In this document: positions 43,237-52,228 of the stretch, piece after piece | Numbering within the stretch: position 1 is the first letter of the stretch | Layout of the letters: each line of letters starts with the position of its first letter | Source: Dyadobacter chenwenxiniae | GTDB lineage: Bacteria; Bacteroidota; Bacteroidia; Cytophagales; Spirosomataceae | Assembly (NCBI RefSeq): GCF_022869785.1 | Contig: NZ_CP094997.1 | Location: forward strand, 6,763,001 to 6,827,000 | Reading direction: 5' to 3' | DNA length: 64,000 nucleotides | Position numbers and translations under genes: made by a program | The notes under the pieces: generated by a model | Told to the model about the DNA's origin: nothing | The model's input: only the letters and a program-made list of their open reading frames with translations | The model's database searches: none

Positions 43237-46200
43237 CTAAGCTACCCTCACCGCCCTGCTTTTTCTGTTGAAAAAGCCATAAATAATCGGGAAGATCAGC
43301 AAAGTCAAAACGGTTGCCGTGATCAAGCCGCCAATCACTACGATAGCGAGCGGTTTCTGCGTTTCTGAACCGATCCCTGTGGACGTTGCGGCGGGCATGA
43401 GACCAATAGCGGCCATTAGCGCAGTCATGATCACTGGCCGGATCCTTGACTTTACACCCTCGCGGATTGCATCATCCAGCGACATTCTCGCCGATAGGTT
43501 TTTGTTGAAGACGGAGATCAGGATCACGCCATTCTGAACGCATAACCCAAATAATGCGATGAAACCAACGCCAGCGGAAATCCCGAAATTCATGTGTGTG
43601 ACATGCAAAGCCAGAATCCCGCCAATCAGTGCGAAAGGCACATTAATAAGAACCAGACCAGCGTCTTTGGCATTATTAAACATGATAAACAGGAGAATGA
43701 AAATGCCGATCAGACTGATTGGAACCACTTGTCCCAGCCGCGCCGTTGCCCGCACCTGATTTTCAAATTCGCCCGACCAGTTGACAGAATACCCTTTTGG
43801 CAATGTTTTTAACAATGGTTTGACGCGGTTCTGCGCATCCGCAATGGTGCTTCCCAAGTCACGTTCGCGCACGGAAAATTTCACGCCTATGAAGCGTTTG
43901 TTATTATCACGATAAACAAATGCCGGCCCGGTTACGGTGCGAATCGATGATATTTCCTTCAAAGGGATTTTGCCACCGGTTAATGTTGGCACCATCAGCT
44001 GCTGAATGTCATCGACCGTGCGGCGATATTGCTGTTCGTAGCGAAGTCGGATGTCAAATTTACGTTCGCCTTCGTACAGAATGGAAGCCGTTTTGCCACC
44101 AATGGCCATTTCTATAACGGCTTGTGCATCAGCTGTGCTAACTCCGTATTGAGCCATTTTGTGATCGTGCAGAATTACGCTGATCTCCGGCTGTCCAATG
44201 TTCCGCAAAATGCCCACGTCCTTGATTCCCGGCACATTTTTAATTGCTTCCAGCACCTGGTCCGCTTTTGCATTCAGCGTTTCCAGGTCGTCTCCATAAA
44301 TTTTCACCGCATTACTGGCATTCATTCCAGCCACTGCTTCGGCAACATTGTCGATAATGGGTTGGGAATAATTGTAATTAATGCCCTGGAATTGTTTCAG
44401 CTTTTTGTCCATTTCCTCAATAAGCTGATCCTGCGTGATTTTCCGCTTCCATTCGTCTTTTGGTTTGAGATTAACCTGCATTTGGACATAGTAAAATCCG
44501 GATGGATCGGTTCCGTCATTGGAGCGGCCGGTTTGCGATAAAACACCATTAACTTCCGGAAACTCGTTTAATTTGGCACGAAGTGTCGTTACCATTTTGA
44601 TCGTTTCATTCAACGAACTGCTCATAGGCATTTTTGCTTCCACCCAAAGTGCTCCTTCATTCAACGTCGGCAGAAACTCGGTTCCCAGAAACTTGGCCGA
44701 AAACAAGCTGAGCCCAAGGAAAACGGTGGCTAATACTACGCTTAATTTTTTACGTTTATAACACCATTCAAAACCATTGGTAACCGTCCTGTCAAAGAAA
44801 CGAACGACTGGATTACTCTTTTCCCGGACATTTTTATTCAACAATAAGGAGCAAAGCACTGGCACGAGCGTCAATGTGTAAAGCAATGCGCCGAGTAATG
44901 CGAAACCTAGCGTATAGGCAAGCGGGGTAAACATTTTGCCTTCCACTTTTTGAAAACTGAAAATCGGGATCAGTGCGGTGATAATGATCAGTTTTGAAAA
45001 GAAAATGGCTTTTCCGAGCTCTCCGCCTGTTCTTTTGATCAGACCTAATTTAGACAACTTATTGTAACGGTCCATACCATTGCGATGCGCCAGATGATCC
45101 AGCGCCACAAAAATCCCCTCCACCATCACCACGGCCCCGTCAATAATAATCCCGAAGTCAATCGCCCCCATTGAAAGCAGGTTTGCCGACATTCCCTTTA
45201 ATTTCAAGCACAGGAAGGCAAAGAGGAGCGCAAGCGGAATAATAATAGAGACAATGACCGTTGTGCGCCAGTCGGCCATAAAAAGAAAGACGATCACGGT
45301 TACCAGCACGATGCCCTCAATGAGGTTGTGCTTTACCGTATGCGCACAAAATTCGATGAGGTTATCGCGGTCGTAGAATGTGACCATTTTCACGTCAGGG
45401 GGAAGGATTTTTGTATTTAATTCCTCCACCTTATCCTTTATACGCGCCAGCACTTCACTTGGGTTTTCGCCTTTTCGCTGAACAACAATGCCCTCAACCA
45501 CATCATCATTTCCATCGAGCCCGACTTGTCCGACGCGCGGCATATCCGACTCTTTTACATCGGCCACATCTTTTACCAAAACCGGATTATCCTTCACAAA
45601 CTCCACGATAATGTTCTGAATATCAGGAATTGAGTTCAGTAATCCGATCCCGCGAACCACATAAGCCTGGCCATTTTTCTCAATCACATCACCGCCTACA
45701 TTGACATTGCTTTTGGTTACTGCCTGATAAACTTCCAGGGGCGTAATGTTGTATTTTACGAGTTTGGTAGGGTTAACCTGCACTTCGTAAATTTTCTCGC
45801 GTCCACCAAATGCAACCACGTCGGCGACCCCCGGAATGCTTCGCAACTGTCTGTCAATGATCCAATTGTGTAATGTTAACAACTCACGGCTGTCACGGTC
45901 TTTACTTTTTAATGTAAAGCGGAAAATCTCGCCGGTCGGGCCATAGGGAGGCTGCACGTCGGGCTCGACTCCTTCGGGCAGGGAAATGTTACGAAGCTGA
46001 TTATTAACCTGTTGCCGGGCGAAAAAATCTTCAACATTATCATCAAAAATGATCTTAATAATGCTGAGACCAAACATCGTGGTGCTGCGCACATTGGACT
46101 TCTGCTGCACTGAATTCATCGCCACTTCAATGGGAACCGTTACGAAACGCTCAATCTCCTCCGCGCTCCGCCCGTTCCATTGGGTAACAATAATGATCTG

Positions 46201-46344
46201 TGTATTAGTGACATCCGGAAATGCTTCCAGCGGCGTGTCCCGATAGCTGACAATCCCCGCGATAATCAGCAGGCCGGTCATAAAGAATATGAAAAAGCGG
46301 TTTTTCAAAGAAAAGCCCACAATTCCCCTGATGAAACTGTTCAT
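43237..46344 (-). CDS. CzcA/CusA-family heavy-metal RND efflux pump
   Basis: A 1035-aa inner-membrane RND transporter of the HME family, with twelve membrane segments and two large periplasmic loops. The membrane motif DFGIIIDGAVVMVEG (396-410) is of the DFGx3DGA type found in CzcA-like pumps for divalent cations, not the CusA copper type, so cobalt, zinc, cadmium or nickel is likeliest. It extrudes ions with protons via the adaptor and TolC-type partners encoded upstream. The start is ATG at 46344, with the octamer repeat tract ending eight bases upstream. Confidence 0.93.
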   Translation of the reverse strand: MNSFIRGIVGFSLKNRFFIFFMTGLLIIAGIVSYRDTPLEAFPDVTNTQIIIVTQWNGRSAEEIERFVTVPIEVAMNSVQQKSNVRSTTMFGLSIIKIIFDDNVEDFFARQQVNNQLRNISLPEGVEPDVQPPYGPTGEIFRFTLKSKDRDSRELLTLHNWIIDRQLRSIPGVADVVAFGGREKIYEVQVNPTKLVKYNITPLEVYQAVTKSNVNVGGDVIEKNGQAYVVRGIGLLNSIPDIQNIIVEFVKDNPVLVKDVADVKESDMPRVGQVGLDGNDDVVEGIVVQRKGENPSEVLARIKDKVEELNTKILPPDVKMVTFYDRDNLIEFCAHTVKHNLIEGIVLVTVIVFLFMADWRTTVIVSIIIPLALLFAFLCLKLKGMSANLLSMGAIDFGIIIDGAVVMVEGIFVALDHLAHRNGMDRYNKLSKLGLIKRTGGELGKAIFFSKLIIITALIPIFSFQKVEGKMFTPLAYTLGFALLGALLYTLTLVPVLCSLLLNKNVREKSNPVVRFFDRTVTNGFEWCYKRKKLSVVLATVFLGLSLFSAKFLGTEFLPTLNEGALWVEAKMPMSSSLNETIKMVTTLRAKLNEFPEVNGVLSQTGRSNDGTDPSGFYYVQMQVNLKPKDEWKRKITQDQLIEEMDKKLKQFQGINYNYSQPIIDNVAEAVAGMNASNAVKIYGDDLETLNAKADQVLEAIKNVPGIKDVGILRNIGQPEISVILHDHKMAQYGVSTADAQAVIEMAIGGKTASILYEGERKFDIRLRYEQQYRRTVDDIQQLMVPTLTGGKIPLKEISSIRTVTGPAFVYRDNNKRFIGVKFSVRERDLGSTIADAQNRVKPLLKTLPKGYSVNWSGEFENQVRATARLGQVVPISLIGIFILLFIMFNNAKDAGLVLINVPFALIGGILALHVTHMNFGISAGVGFIALFGLCVQNGVILISVFNKNLSARMSLDDAIREGVKSRIRPVIMTALMAAIGLMPAATSTGIGSETQKPLAIVVIGGLITATVLTLLIFPIIYGFFNRKSRAVRVA

Positions 46345-46615
46345 GGGTTAATGAGTGAATGAGTGAATGAGTGAATGAGTGAATGAGTGAATGAGTGAAT
46401 GAGTGAATGAGTGAATTTTGAATGATTGAATGACTGAATGACGGTTCGCCGTTGCGATGAATGAGTGAATGATGAAGGGTAAGCGGGGTGAATGTATGGA
46501 TACGAGCAAGACCAAAAAATATTCAGTCATTCAGTCATTCATCGCACCGGCGAACCGTCATTCAAAATTGATCCTCATTCAGTCATTCAGTCATTCACTC
46601 ATTCAAAATTGGTTC
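46345..46615. repeat. Tandem octamer repeat plus inverted repeat between efflux genes
   Basis: Eight exact copies of TGAGTGAA occupy 46352-46415. After a variable stretch, the left arm (around ACGGTTCGCCG, 46440-46450) pairs with CGGCGAACCGT at 46548-46558, and both sides extend into GAATGA/TCATTC arms, giving a large hairpin. On the coding strand the tract reads TTCACTCA and ends eight bases before the czcA-like start. No coding frame here is credible. Confidence 0.9.
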
Positions 46616-47704
46616 TCAATCATTAAGCGCATCGTACACGAGCAGCTGGTTTTTACTGATGATGGCTTCGCCGTTTTTGAGGCCGCTGGTGATGTAAGTT
46701 CGGTTGGCGAGTGAGCGATAGATTTCTACGGGGCGGGTTTCTATTTTGGAGCGGCTGTGGTACACCATTACCCAGTTTTTACTGCGATCGAAAATGACGG
46801 CTTGCGATGGGATGGCCTGCATTTCACCACCTTCTTCAAAGTTCAGGTTAACCGTTGCGTGCATCTCCGGTTTTAATTTAAAACCCACATTTTGAAGCTG
46901 AATGCGGATTTTCATTGCTTTTGTATCTGGGTCCAGTACGTTGTAGATTTTGTCCACTTTCCCCTTAAAAACTTCGTTGGAAAAACTGATCGTTCGCACA
47001 TCGGCAGGCATACCGAGCTTGATTCGTGGAATATCACTCTCATTCACATTGGCCATTACCCACACATCCGCGATCTGCCCGACCGTAAAAAGACTTTCTG
47101 CATTATCCGAGCGCAACTGCATGCCACGGTTCACACTTTTATCAATGATAAAGCCATTGATAGGTGATTTTACAATGTAGTTTGCGGATTTCCCCAAACC
47201 GTAAATTGAGAATATTTCCTTGACCCGGCTTACATCCGCCCGGGCCTTATCCACAACTTGACGGGCCGTAATCACGTCTCTTTCGGGCACAAGCTTACTT
47301 TCAAAAAGATCCTCGGTAGACGACAAATTCTTTTGGGCAATGAGCAAATCGGATTGTGCCTGGATCATTTGTCTTTCAAAATCAGCCACTTCTCCTGAAC
47401 GTATTGTAGCCAGTTTCTGGCCTTTGCGAACATTGTCGCCCAATTCCACATCCACTTCCTCCACATTGCCGCCTACCAAGGGGTAGACCTTAATCACCTG
47501 ATTCTCATCGGGAACAACCTTCCCAACCAGTGTCAGTTCGTTCCGCACCGGCTCGGTCTTCACCGTATCCAGCGTGATCCGGCTCATCATTGTATCCGAA
47601 AGCATAAATGCCTGGGATTCTTCGGGATCTTGTTTTTTTGTATTGCATCCTGTCAGCCATAGGCCCATTGCGGCCAGCATAACCATGCTAAGGTGATTTT
47701 TCAT
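46616..47704 (-). CDS. RND efflux periplasmic adaptor (CzcB/HlyD family)
   Basis: A 362-aa membrane-fusion protein. The start at 47704 gives a lipobox, GLWLTGC (Cys20), so it is lipid-anchored facing the periplasm. A barrel-sandwich hybrid follows (GGNVEEVDVELGDNVRKGQKLATI at about 80-103), then a coiled-coil hairpin (about 108-160), the second half of the lipoyl domain and a beta-barrel. It bridges the RND pump and the outer-membrane channel. An in-frame TTG 21 bases upstream is less likely. The octamer repeat tract separates it from the pump gene. Confidence 0.93.
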   Translation of the reverse strand: MKNHLSMVMLAAMGLWLTGCNTKKQDPEESQAFMLSDTMMSRITLDTVKTEPVRNELTLVGKVVPDENQVIKVYPLVGGNVEEVDVELGDNVRKGQKLATIRSGEVADFERQMIQAQSDLLIAQKNLSSTEDLFESKLVPERDVITARQVVDKARADVSRVKEIFSIYGLGKSANYIVKSPINGFIIDKSVNRGMQLRSDNAESLFTVGQIADVWVMANVNESDIPRIKLGMPADVRTISFSNEVFKGKVDKIYNVLDPDTKAMKIRIQLQNVGFKLKPEMHATVNLNFEEGGEMQAIPSQAVIFDRSKNWVMVYHSRSKIETRPVEIYRSLANRTYITSGLKNGEAIISKNQLLVYDALND

Positions 47705-47749
47705 TGAGAAAAAAATTTGTGGCAAAAGCCGTGGTGTGATAAATTCGAG

Positions 47750-48997
47750 TTAGTTAAAAAGCTCTTCGCCGACTACGAAATTGAGTTCTTCGTAAACCTT
47801 TATGCGGTCGGCTTGCAGGCGATTAAATTCCTTGATGCTTTCGTTGTAGGTTTCTATAAAATCGATGAATTCGAGGAGGGTAATGTTTCGTTTCTGGAAG
47901 TTATCGTACATTCCCTTGCTCAGGAGCTGGAATTGGTCCGAAAACTGGCCTTCAACGCCTTGGTAGGCCTTTTCGGCCACAGTCACTTTTTGCAACGCGG
48001 CATCCACCTCGTTGTTGACGCTGTTCACTTTTGCCGTTTCAGCGGTTTTGAAATAACTGATATTACTTTTTGCCGCCTTAATATTTCCCTGGTTACGGTT
48101 GAAAACAGGCAGGTCTATCGTAGCCGAAACGCCTACATAATTGTTCACATAATTACTCGCCTGATCGTAAACCGCACCGAGCTGAATGTCAGGCACCGCC
48201 AATGCTTTTTGCAAAGTGTAGTTCAGTTCGGCTTGTTTCACTTCCGATTGCGACACTTTGAGATCCGAACGGCTTTCCATTGCCTTTGCTTTCAATGCAT
48301 CGGCCGTGTATTGATTGAGCTGATAACGGCGTACATCTGCTGAATCTACAATCGATTTTACAGGCCGGTCGGCATTCAGCAATGTTCGCAGATCCCGCTG
48401 GTTATCATGTAGTTCAAACAGGATGTCTGCACGATCATTGGTTAATTGAAAGAGCAGGGCTTTGAGTCGTACAACTTCTTTGAGGGAAATGTTTTTCCTG
48501 TCGTATTCTTTGTCGAATGCATTTACCGTTGTATTCAGGGACGCGATTTGCGTATCGTATAACGCAATGGTTTGTTCCAGATAGTAGGATTCAAAAAATA
48601 TCTGGCGAAGCTCAAATTTCAATGTTCGGATCAGGTCGAAGAACTGATATTCGCTTTTCCGCGTCGATTCTACGTCCAGCGCAACTTGCTTGTTACGTTT
48701 GCCGGCCCGGGTAATGAGCTGCTGAATGGTGAAAGCTTTCTGGCCATTGTTGCCAACGTCTAAGAAACCGCGGGAAGGATTATACGCGCTGATCTCGACG
48801 CCAAAAGTGGGGTTATTCCAAAGTTTGTCCTGGATTTCAACAGACTTGGCAATGTCGATCTGGTATTTTTCGGCAAGAATTTCAAGGTTGTTTTGCAGAA
48901 ACAGGCTGTCAGCCTGTTTGATCGAAAGCCTTAATGTATCCTGTGCGTGCAATTGGGCTGCCAGGAATAAAAGGATCGTCGTGAAATAAGTTCGCAT
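47750..48997 (-). CDS. TolC-family outer-membrane efflux protein (CzcC-like)
   Basis: A 415-aa outer-membrane factor. The signal peptide is residues 1-18, ending LHAQ. The mature protein has long helical stretches with heptads (about 40-110, 140-210, 260-400), the paired TolC repeats that form a trimeric channel. It is the first efflux gene in this operon, starting 92 bases after the sensor kinase, and is followed by the adaptor and pump. Together the three form a CzcCBA-type tripartite exporter. Confidence 0.92.
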   Translation of the reverse strand: MRTYFTTILLFLAAQLHAQDTLRLSIKQADSLFLQNNLEILAEKYQIDIAKSVEIQDKLWNNPTFGVEISAYNPSRGFLDVGNNGQKAFTIQQLITRAGKRNKQVALDVESTRKSEYQFFDLIRTLKFELRQIFFESYYLEQTIALYDTQIASLNTTVNAFDKEYDRKNISLKEVVRLKALLFQLTNDRADILFELHDNQRDLRTLLNADRPVKSIVDSADVRRYQLNQYTADALKAKAMESRSDLKVSQSEVKQAELNYTLQKALAVPDIQLGAVYDQASNYVNNYVGVSATIDLPVFNRNQGNIKAAKSNISYFKTAETAKVNSVNNEVDAALQKVTVAEKAYQGVEGQFSDQFQLLSKGMYDNFQKRNITLLEFIDFIETYNESIKEFNRLQADRIKVYEELNFVVGEELFN

Positions 48998-49089
48998 GTT
49001 TTCTGTGTTAGAATGATGCGATATTCCGACGCCAACATTACAGGAGCCTTAAAATAAAGTTAGAAAAAAATTAGAATGCCAAAACAGGC

Positions 49090-50463
49090 TTATACGTGGT
49101 TTAAACGCACCTGGAATTCGCTTCCCATGCCCGGCTCACTGGTGACAGAGATCACGCCATGGTGCAAATCCACAATGCGCTGACAAATGGAAAGACCGAT
49201 CCCAAAACCCGGGACGGGTGTTGCAGTGGAAGATCTGTAAAATGGATTGAAAATATGCGGTAAGTCCTCTGGGCTTATTCCGATGCCGTGATCTCTGAAT
49301 TTTACAATGCAGGATTTATCATCCGAGTAGATCAGGATGTAAGCGCGGTGGTCAGACGAATATTTGCAGGCGTTATCAAGAAGATTTGAAAAAACCCTTT
49401 TCAATAATTCCTCATTTCCTTCTATAACAGTCTGTTTTTCATCTTCCGGGATGTTTTCGTAATCAATTTCAACGTGATAATCGGGGTTGATTGAAAGCAG
49501 TTCTTCTTTGGCCAGGAAGGCGAGATCTTCAATGTGAATCGGCGACATTTTCAACTGCCCCGAATGTTCGTAGGAACGCGCCAGGAAAAGCAGGTTATTG
49601 GTTATGCTGATCAATCGCTCCGTGTCGGAAAACAGGTTTGTAAAAACCTCGTCAATCTCAGGGTTGTTTTTATTAAACCGCTGGCCGAGCTGGATTTCCG
49701 ACTTCAATGCTGCTAACGGCGTCCGCAACTCGTGTGAAGCGTGAGAAACAAAACTTTTTTGTTGTTCAAATGCATTGTTGAGCCGCGCGAGCACTGTGTT
49801 GAAGTTAATCGCCAGCTGTGCAATTTCATCTTTACGATTGCCCTCATCGAGTTTTTGAGAAAGGTTCTGGGCCGTAATCAACGAAACCTGATGATTGATA
49901 CGGCTTATGGGCCGCAACGCATTGCCTGCGAAATAAATGCCGAGTCCAACCGTAACCGCAATCCCGGCAAGGAGTCCCCAACCCAGCGTTTCCCGCAAAT
50001 TGGTCAGTTTGCTGTGTCCGAAAGTGTCATAAGCGGATGCCAGCACAACCAGCGGCTCGCTTTGCTCCTGGTACAAAAGGCCTATCACCTCGCTTTCACC
50101 CTCGTGAAATTCCATGTATTGCTTTTGCCGGACTTCGTCCAGTAATGTCGCATGGTAAGTCAGCAACTTGTCATCCACACTGGAATAGATCAATTCATTC
50201 TCCTCATTAAATACGAGGACCTTCTCATCCAGCATTTCCGAAAGCGTATTCTGGTCAATTGCTTTCAGCAAGTCTTTATCGATGCCTTTGACTTTCATGA
50301 GCAACCGGCAGGTCGTTTTCGCGCGGCTTTTGAGCCGGTCATAAAATTCTTCCTGCCTGTAATGTTCGGAAACGCTGTAAATGGTAATGGAAAACAAAAG
50401 CAGAATCGCAGCCACTAAAAGTGTGAACTGGAAGGCAATGCGATCCTTGATTTTCATTGTCAT
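49090..50463 (-). CDS. Sensor histidine kinase linked to metal efflux
   Basis: A 457-aa inner-membrane kinase. Two membrane segments (about 11-31 and 161-180) enclose a periplasmic domain rich in Glu, Asp and His (about 60-150) that could bind metal. HAMP follows (about 182-235), then HisKA with H244 in FVSHASHELRTP and the ATPase (LLDNACKYSS, DHGIGI, GFGIGLS). Its start overlaps the regulator stop by four bases. It is followed by the CzcCBA genes, so metal control of efflux is the best reading. Confidence 0.94.
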   Translation of the reverse strand: MTMKIKDRIAFQFTLLVAAILLLFSITIYSVSEHYRQEEFYDRLKSRAKTTCRLLMKVKGIDKDLLKAIDQNTLSEMLDEKVLVFNEENELIYSSVDDKLLTYHATLLDEVRQKQYMEFHEGESEVIGLLYQEQSEPLVVLASAYDTFGHSKLTNLRETLGWGLLAGIAVTVGLGIYFAGNALRPISRINHQVSLITAQNLSQKLDEGNRKDEIAQLAINFNTVLARLNNAFEQQKSFVSHASHELRTPLAALKSEIQLGQRFNKNNPEIDEVFTNLFSDTERLISITNNLLFLARSYEHSGQLKMSPIHIEDLAFLAKEELLSINPDYHVEIDYENIPEDEKQTVIEGNEELLKRVFSNLLDNACKYSSDHRAYILIYSDDKSCIVKFRDHGIGISPEDLPHIFNPFYRSSTATPVPGFGIGLSICQRIVDLHHGVISVTSEPGMGSEFQVRLNHV

Positions 50464-51146
50464 TCTTCTTTCATGATATAACCCATGCCCGGACGCGTGT
50501 GAATGAGCTTTGTAGCGAAGTCTTTATCTACTTTTTTACGTAAATAATTGATATAAACTTCCACGACATTGGTGCCTGGATCGAAATTCAAATGCCAGAC
50601 GTGCTCAGCAAGGTCCATTTTTGAAACCACACGTCCCCGGTGCAAAAGGAAATATTCAAGCAAGGCAAATTCTTTGGCAGTGAGGTCGATTATATGCCCG
50701 CCCCGGCTTACCTGCTTTGTTCCCAGGTTCATTTCAAGATCGGCAATGCGCAGGATTTTGTCCGCGGACTCTGGATTGATTAATTCAGCAACCCGCAGTG
50801 CAGCATTGATTCTGGCCAGCAATTCCCTAAAATCAAATGGCTTAACAATGTAATCGTCCGCCCCCCGGCCCAGGCCTTCAATTTTATCCTCAATTTCTCC
50901 GTAAGCCGTAAGCATAATAATCGGCAGCGACGGTTTGTAAATCCTGATCTGCTGGCAAACATCGTGACCGTTCATGCCGGGCAAATTTACATCGAGCAAA
51001 ATGAGGTCAAATTTCTTATCGAGCGCCATTTGCTTTCCTGTGATGCCATCGTGCGCGATTTCTGCTTCGATATTTTCCGAGGCAAGACCGCGGAAAATGT
51101 TCTGTGCAATGCGGCGGTCGTCCTCGATAATCAATATTTTCTTCAT
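50460..51146 (-). CDS. OmpR-family response regulator linked to metal efflux
   Basis: A 228-aa regulator. The receiver has D52 in LLDVNLPGMNG and the Lys in YIVKPFDF. The winged helix domain ends with PGMGYIMKEE. It overlaps the App1-type phosphatase gene upstream by four bases and the kinase downstream by four. It is closely similar to the regulator at 25368-26045, so the two pairs came from one duplication. It probably activates the CzcCBA genes that follow. Confidence 0.95.
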   Translation of the reverse strand: MKKILIIEDDRRIAQNIFRGLASENIEAEIAHDGITGKQMALDKKFDLILLDVNLPGMNGHDVCQQIRIYKPSLPIIMLTAYGEIEDKIEGLGRGADDYIVKPFDFRELLARINAALRVAELINPESADKILRIADLEMNLGTKQVSRGGHIIDLTAKEFALLEYFLLHRGRVVSKMDLAEHVWHLNFDPGTNVVEVYINYLRKKVDKDFATKLIHTRPGMGYIMKEE

Positions 51147-52183
51147 AGCAGGAGGTCTTTTATTTCTGCTATCGGAGGCAGCGTTTCAATGGGCGGCTGG
51201 AACACCAGTCCGGTTTCGAGAGAATGGATAATGGCTTTGTTGCTGTGGACGAAATAACATACATCGATGCCGAGCTCCTGGATGTTTTTCAAATTTGTCA
51301 CAGTCAGTGCTTTGGCTCTTTTTCGGGTCTGCCGGATATACACTGCCCGAATGTTGGCCGAAAACTGCCTGCATATCTCTTCATAGATCTCCGGATCTTT
51401 CTGGGAATCATCGCCTAACAGGATAAATTGCAACTCAGGGTAAAAGTTGATAATGTTATGGATCTTGCGAAGCTTGTGGTCGTGCGAGCCGCCGCCCGTT
51501 GTGACAAAGTCATCCAGCCCTGATTTAATGGTTCTCAATTTGAGGACTGCCTTTGGCAAACCATTGAGCTCCGCAAACCGCACGATCATATCATATAAAT
51601 TCCACTCACTGCTGGACACGTAGAAAAAGATATTGCTGTCTTTCTGCGGATGCTTGCGGCTTGCGAAGGACAGCAGCTGATAATGCTTAACCACATCGTC
51701 AAAAGGCTTCCGCGCCTGCACATTTTTGGACAGCAGAACAAATAGTTTTCTGAAAGAACGGCGGCTGTGTGATATCAGAAATGTATCGTCAATATCCGAA
51801 ATGATGCCATACGAACTTTGGTAAGGCAGAAAAAACTCTTCCTGCGCGCTTCCCTGGTATCGTTTTTCATTCCATTCGTCATCAACAGTCACCGAATACG
51901 GATGCCAGCCGCTGGGCATTGGTTCAGTCAGCGGGACCTGGAAACGGAAATAGCCGTCCTCTTCCGCTGTCGTCTCGGCTGTAATGTTACCCACTTGCAG
52001 CACTACTTTTAAAAACGGAATGGGCTTTACAGAAAACAGCTCAATGATCGTCCGCGCATACCGAAACCCTGTTCTCGTATATTTTCGATCACCTGAGGGA
52101 TATTTTTTAATGATATGCCCAAACACCACGAGCTCTTTTTTATTGGCATATCCGCGATACAATTTTATGTCGCAACGTTTCAT
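51143..52183 (-). CDS. App1-type phosphatidate phosphatase
   Basis: A 346-aa cytoplasmic protein of the App1/DUF2183 family. The catalytic DxDxT motif is DIDDT at residues 130-134, in SDIDDTFLISHS. A beta-rich N-terminal domain (about 10-120) precedes it. LLGDDSQKDPEIY near 260 supplies the downstream acidic motif of the HAD fold. The founding yeast enzyme dephosphorylates phosphatidate to diacylglycerol; bacterial substrates are less clear. It heads the operon with the two-component genes (four-base overlap) and diverges from a diacylglycerol kinase across 45 bases. Confidence 0.88.
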   Translation of the reverse strand: MKRCDIKLYRGYANKKELVVFGHIIKKYPSGDRKYTRTGFRYARTIIELFSVKPIPFLKVVLQVGNITAETTAEEDGYFRFQVPLTEPMPSGWHPYSVTVDDEWNEKRYQGSAQEEFFLPYQSSYGIISDIDDTFLISHSRRSFRKLFVLLSKNVQARKPFDDVVKHYQLLSFASRKHPQKDSNIFFYVSSSEWNLYDMIVRFAELNGLPKAVLKLRTIKSGLDDFVTTGGGSHDHKLRKIHNIINFYPELQFILLGDDSQKDPEIYEEICRQFSANIRAVYIRQTRKRAKALTVTNLKNIQELGIDVCYFVHSNKAIIHSLETGLVFQPPIETLPPIAEIKDLLL

Positions 52184-52228
52184 AACTATCTTTATCCCCG
52201 TACACTTGAAGTCCCTAATTTAGACATT

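Noticed and set aside
46348..46530. A 60-aa minus-strand frame of Ser/His/Thr repeats
   Set aside because: It is a direct translation of the octamer repeat tract, not a gene.
47717..48343. A 208-aa plus-strand frame over the TolC-like gene
   Set aside because: It is antisense to a gene with a signal peptide and family layout, in the middle of an operon.
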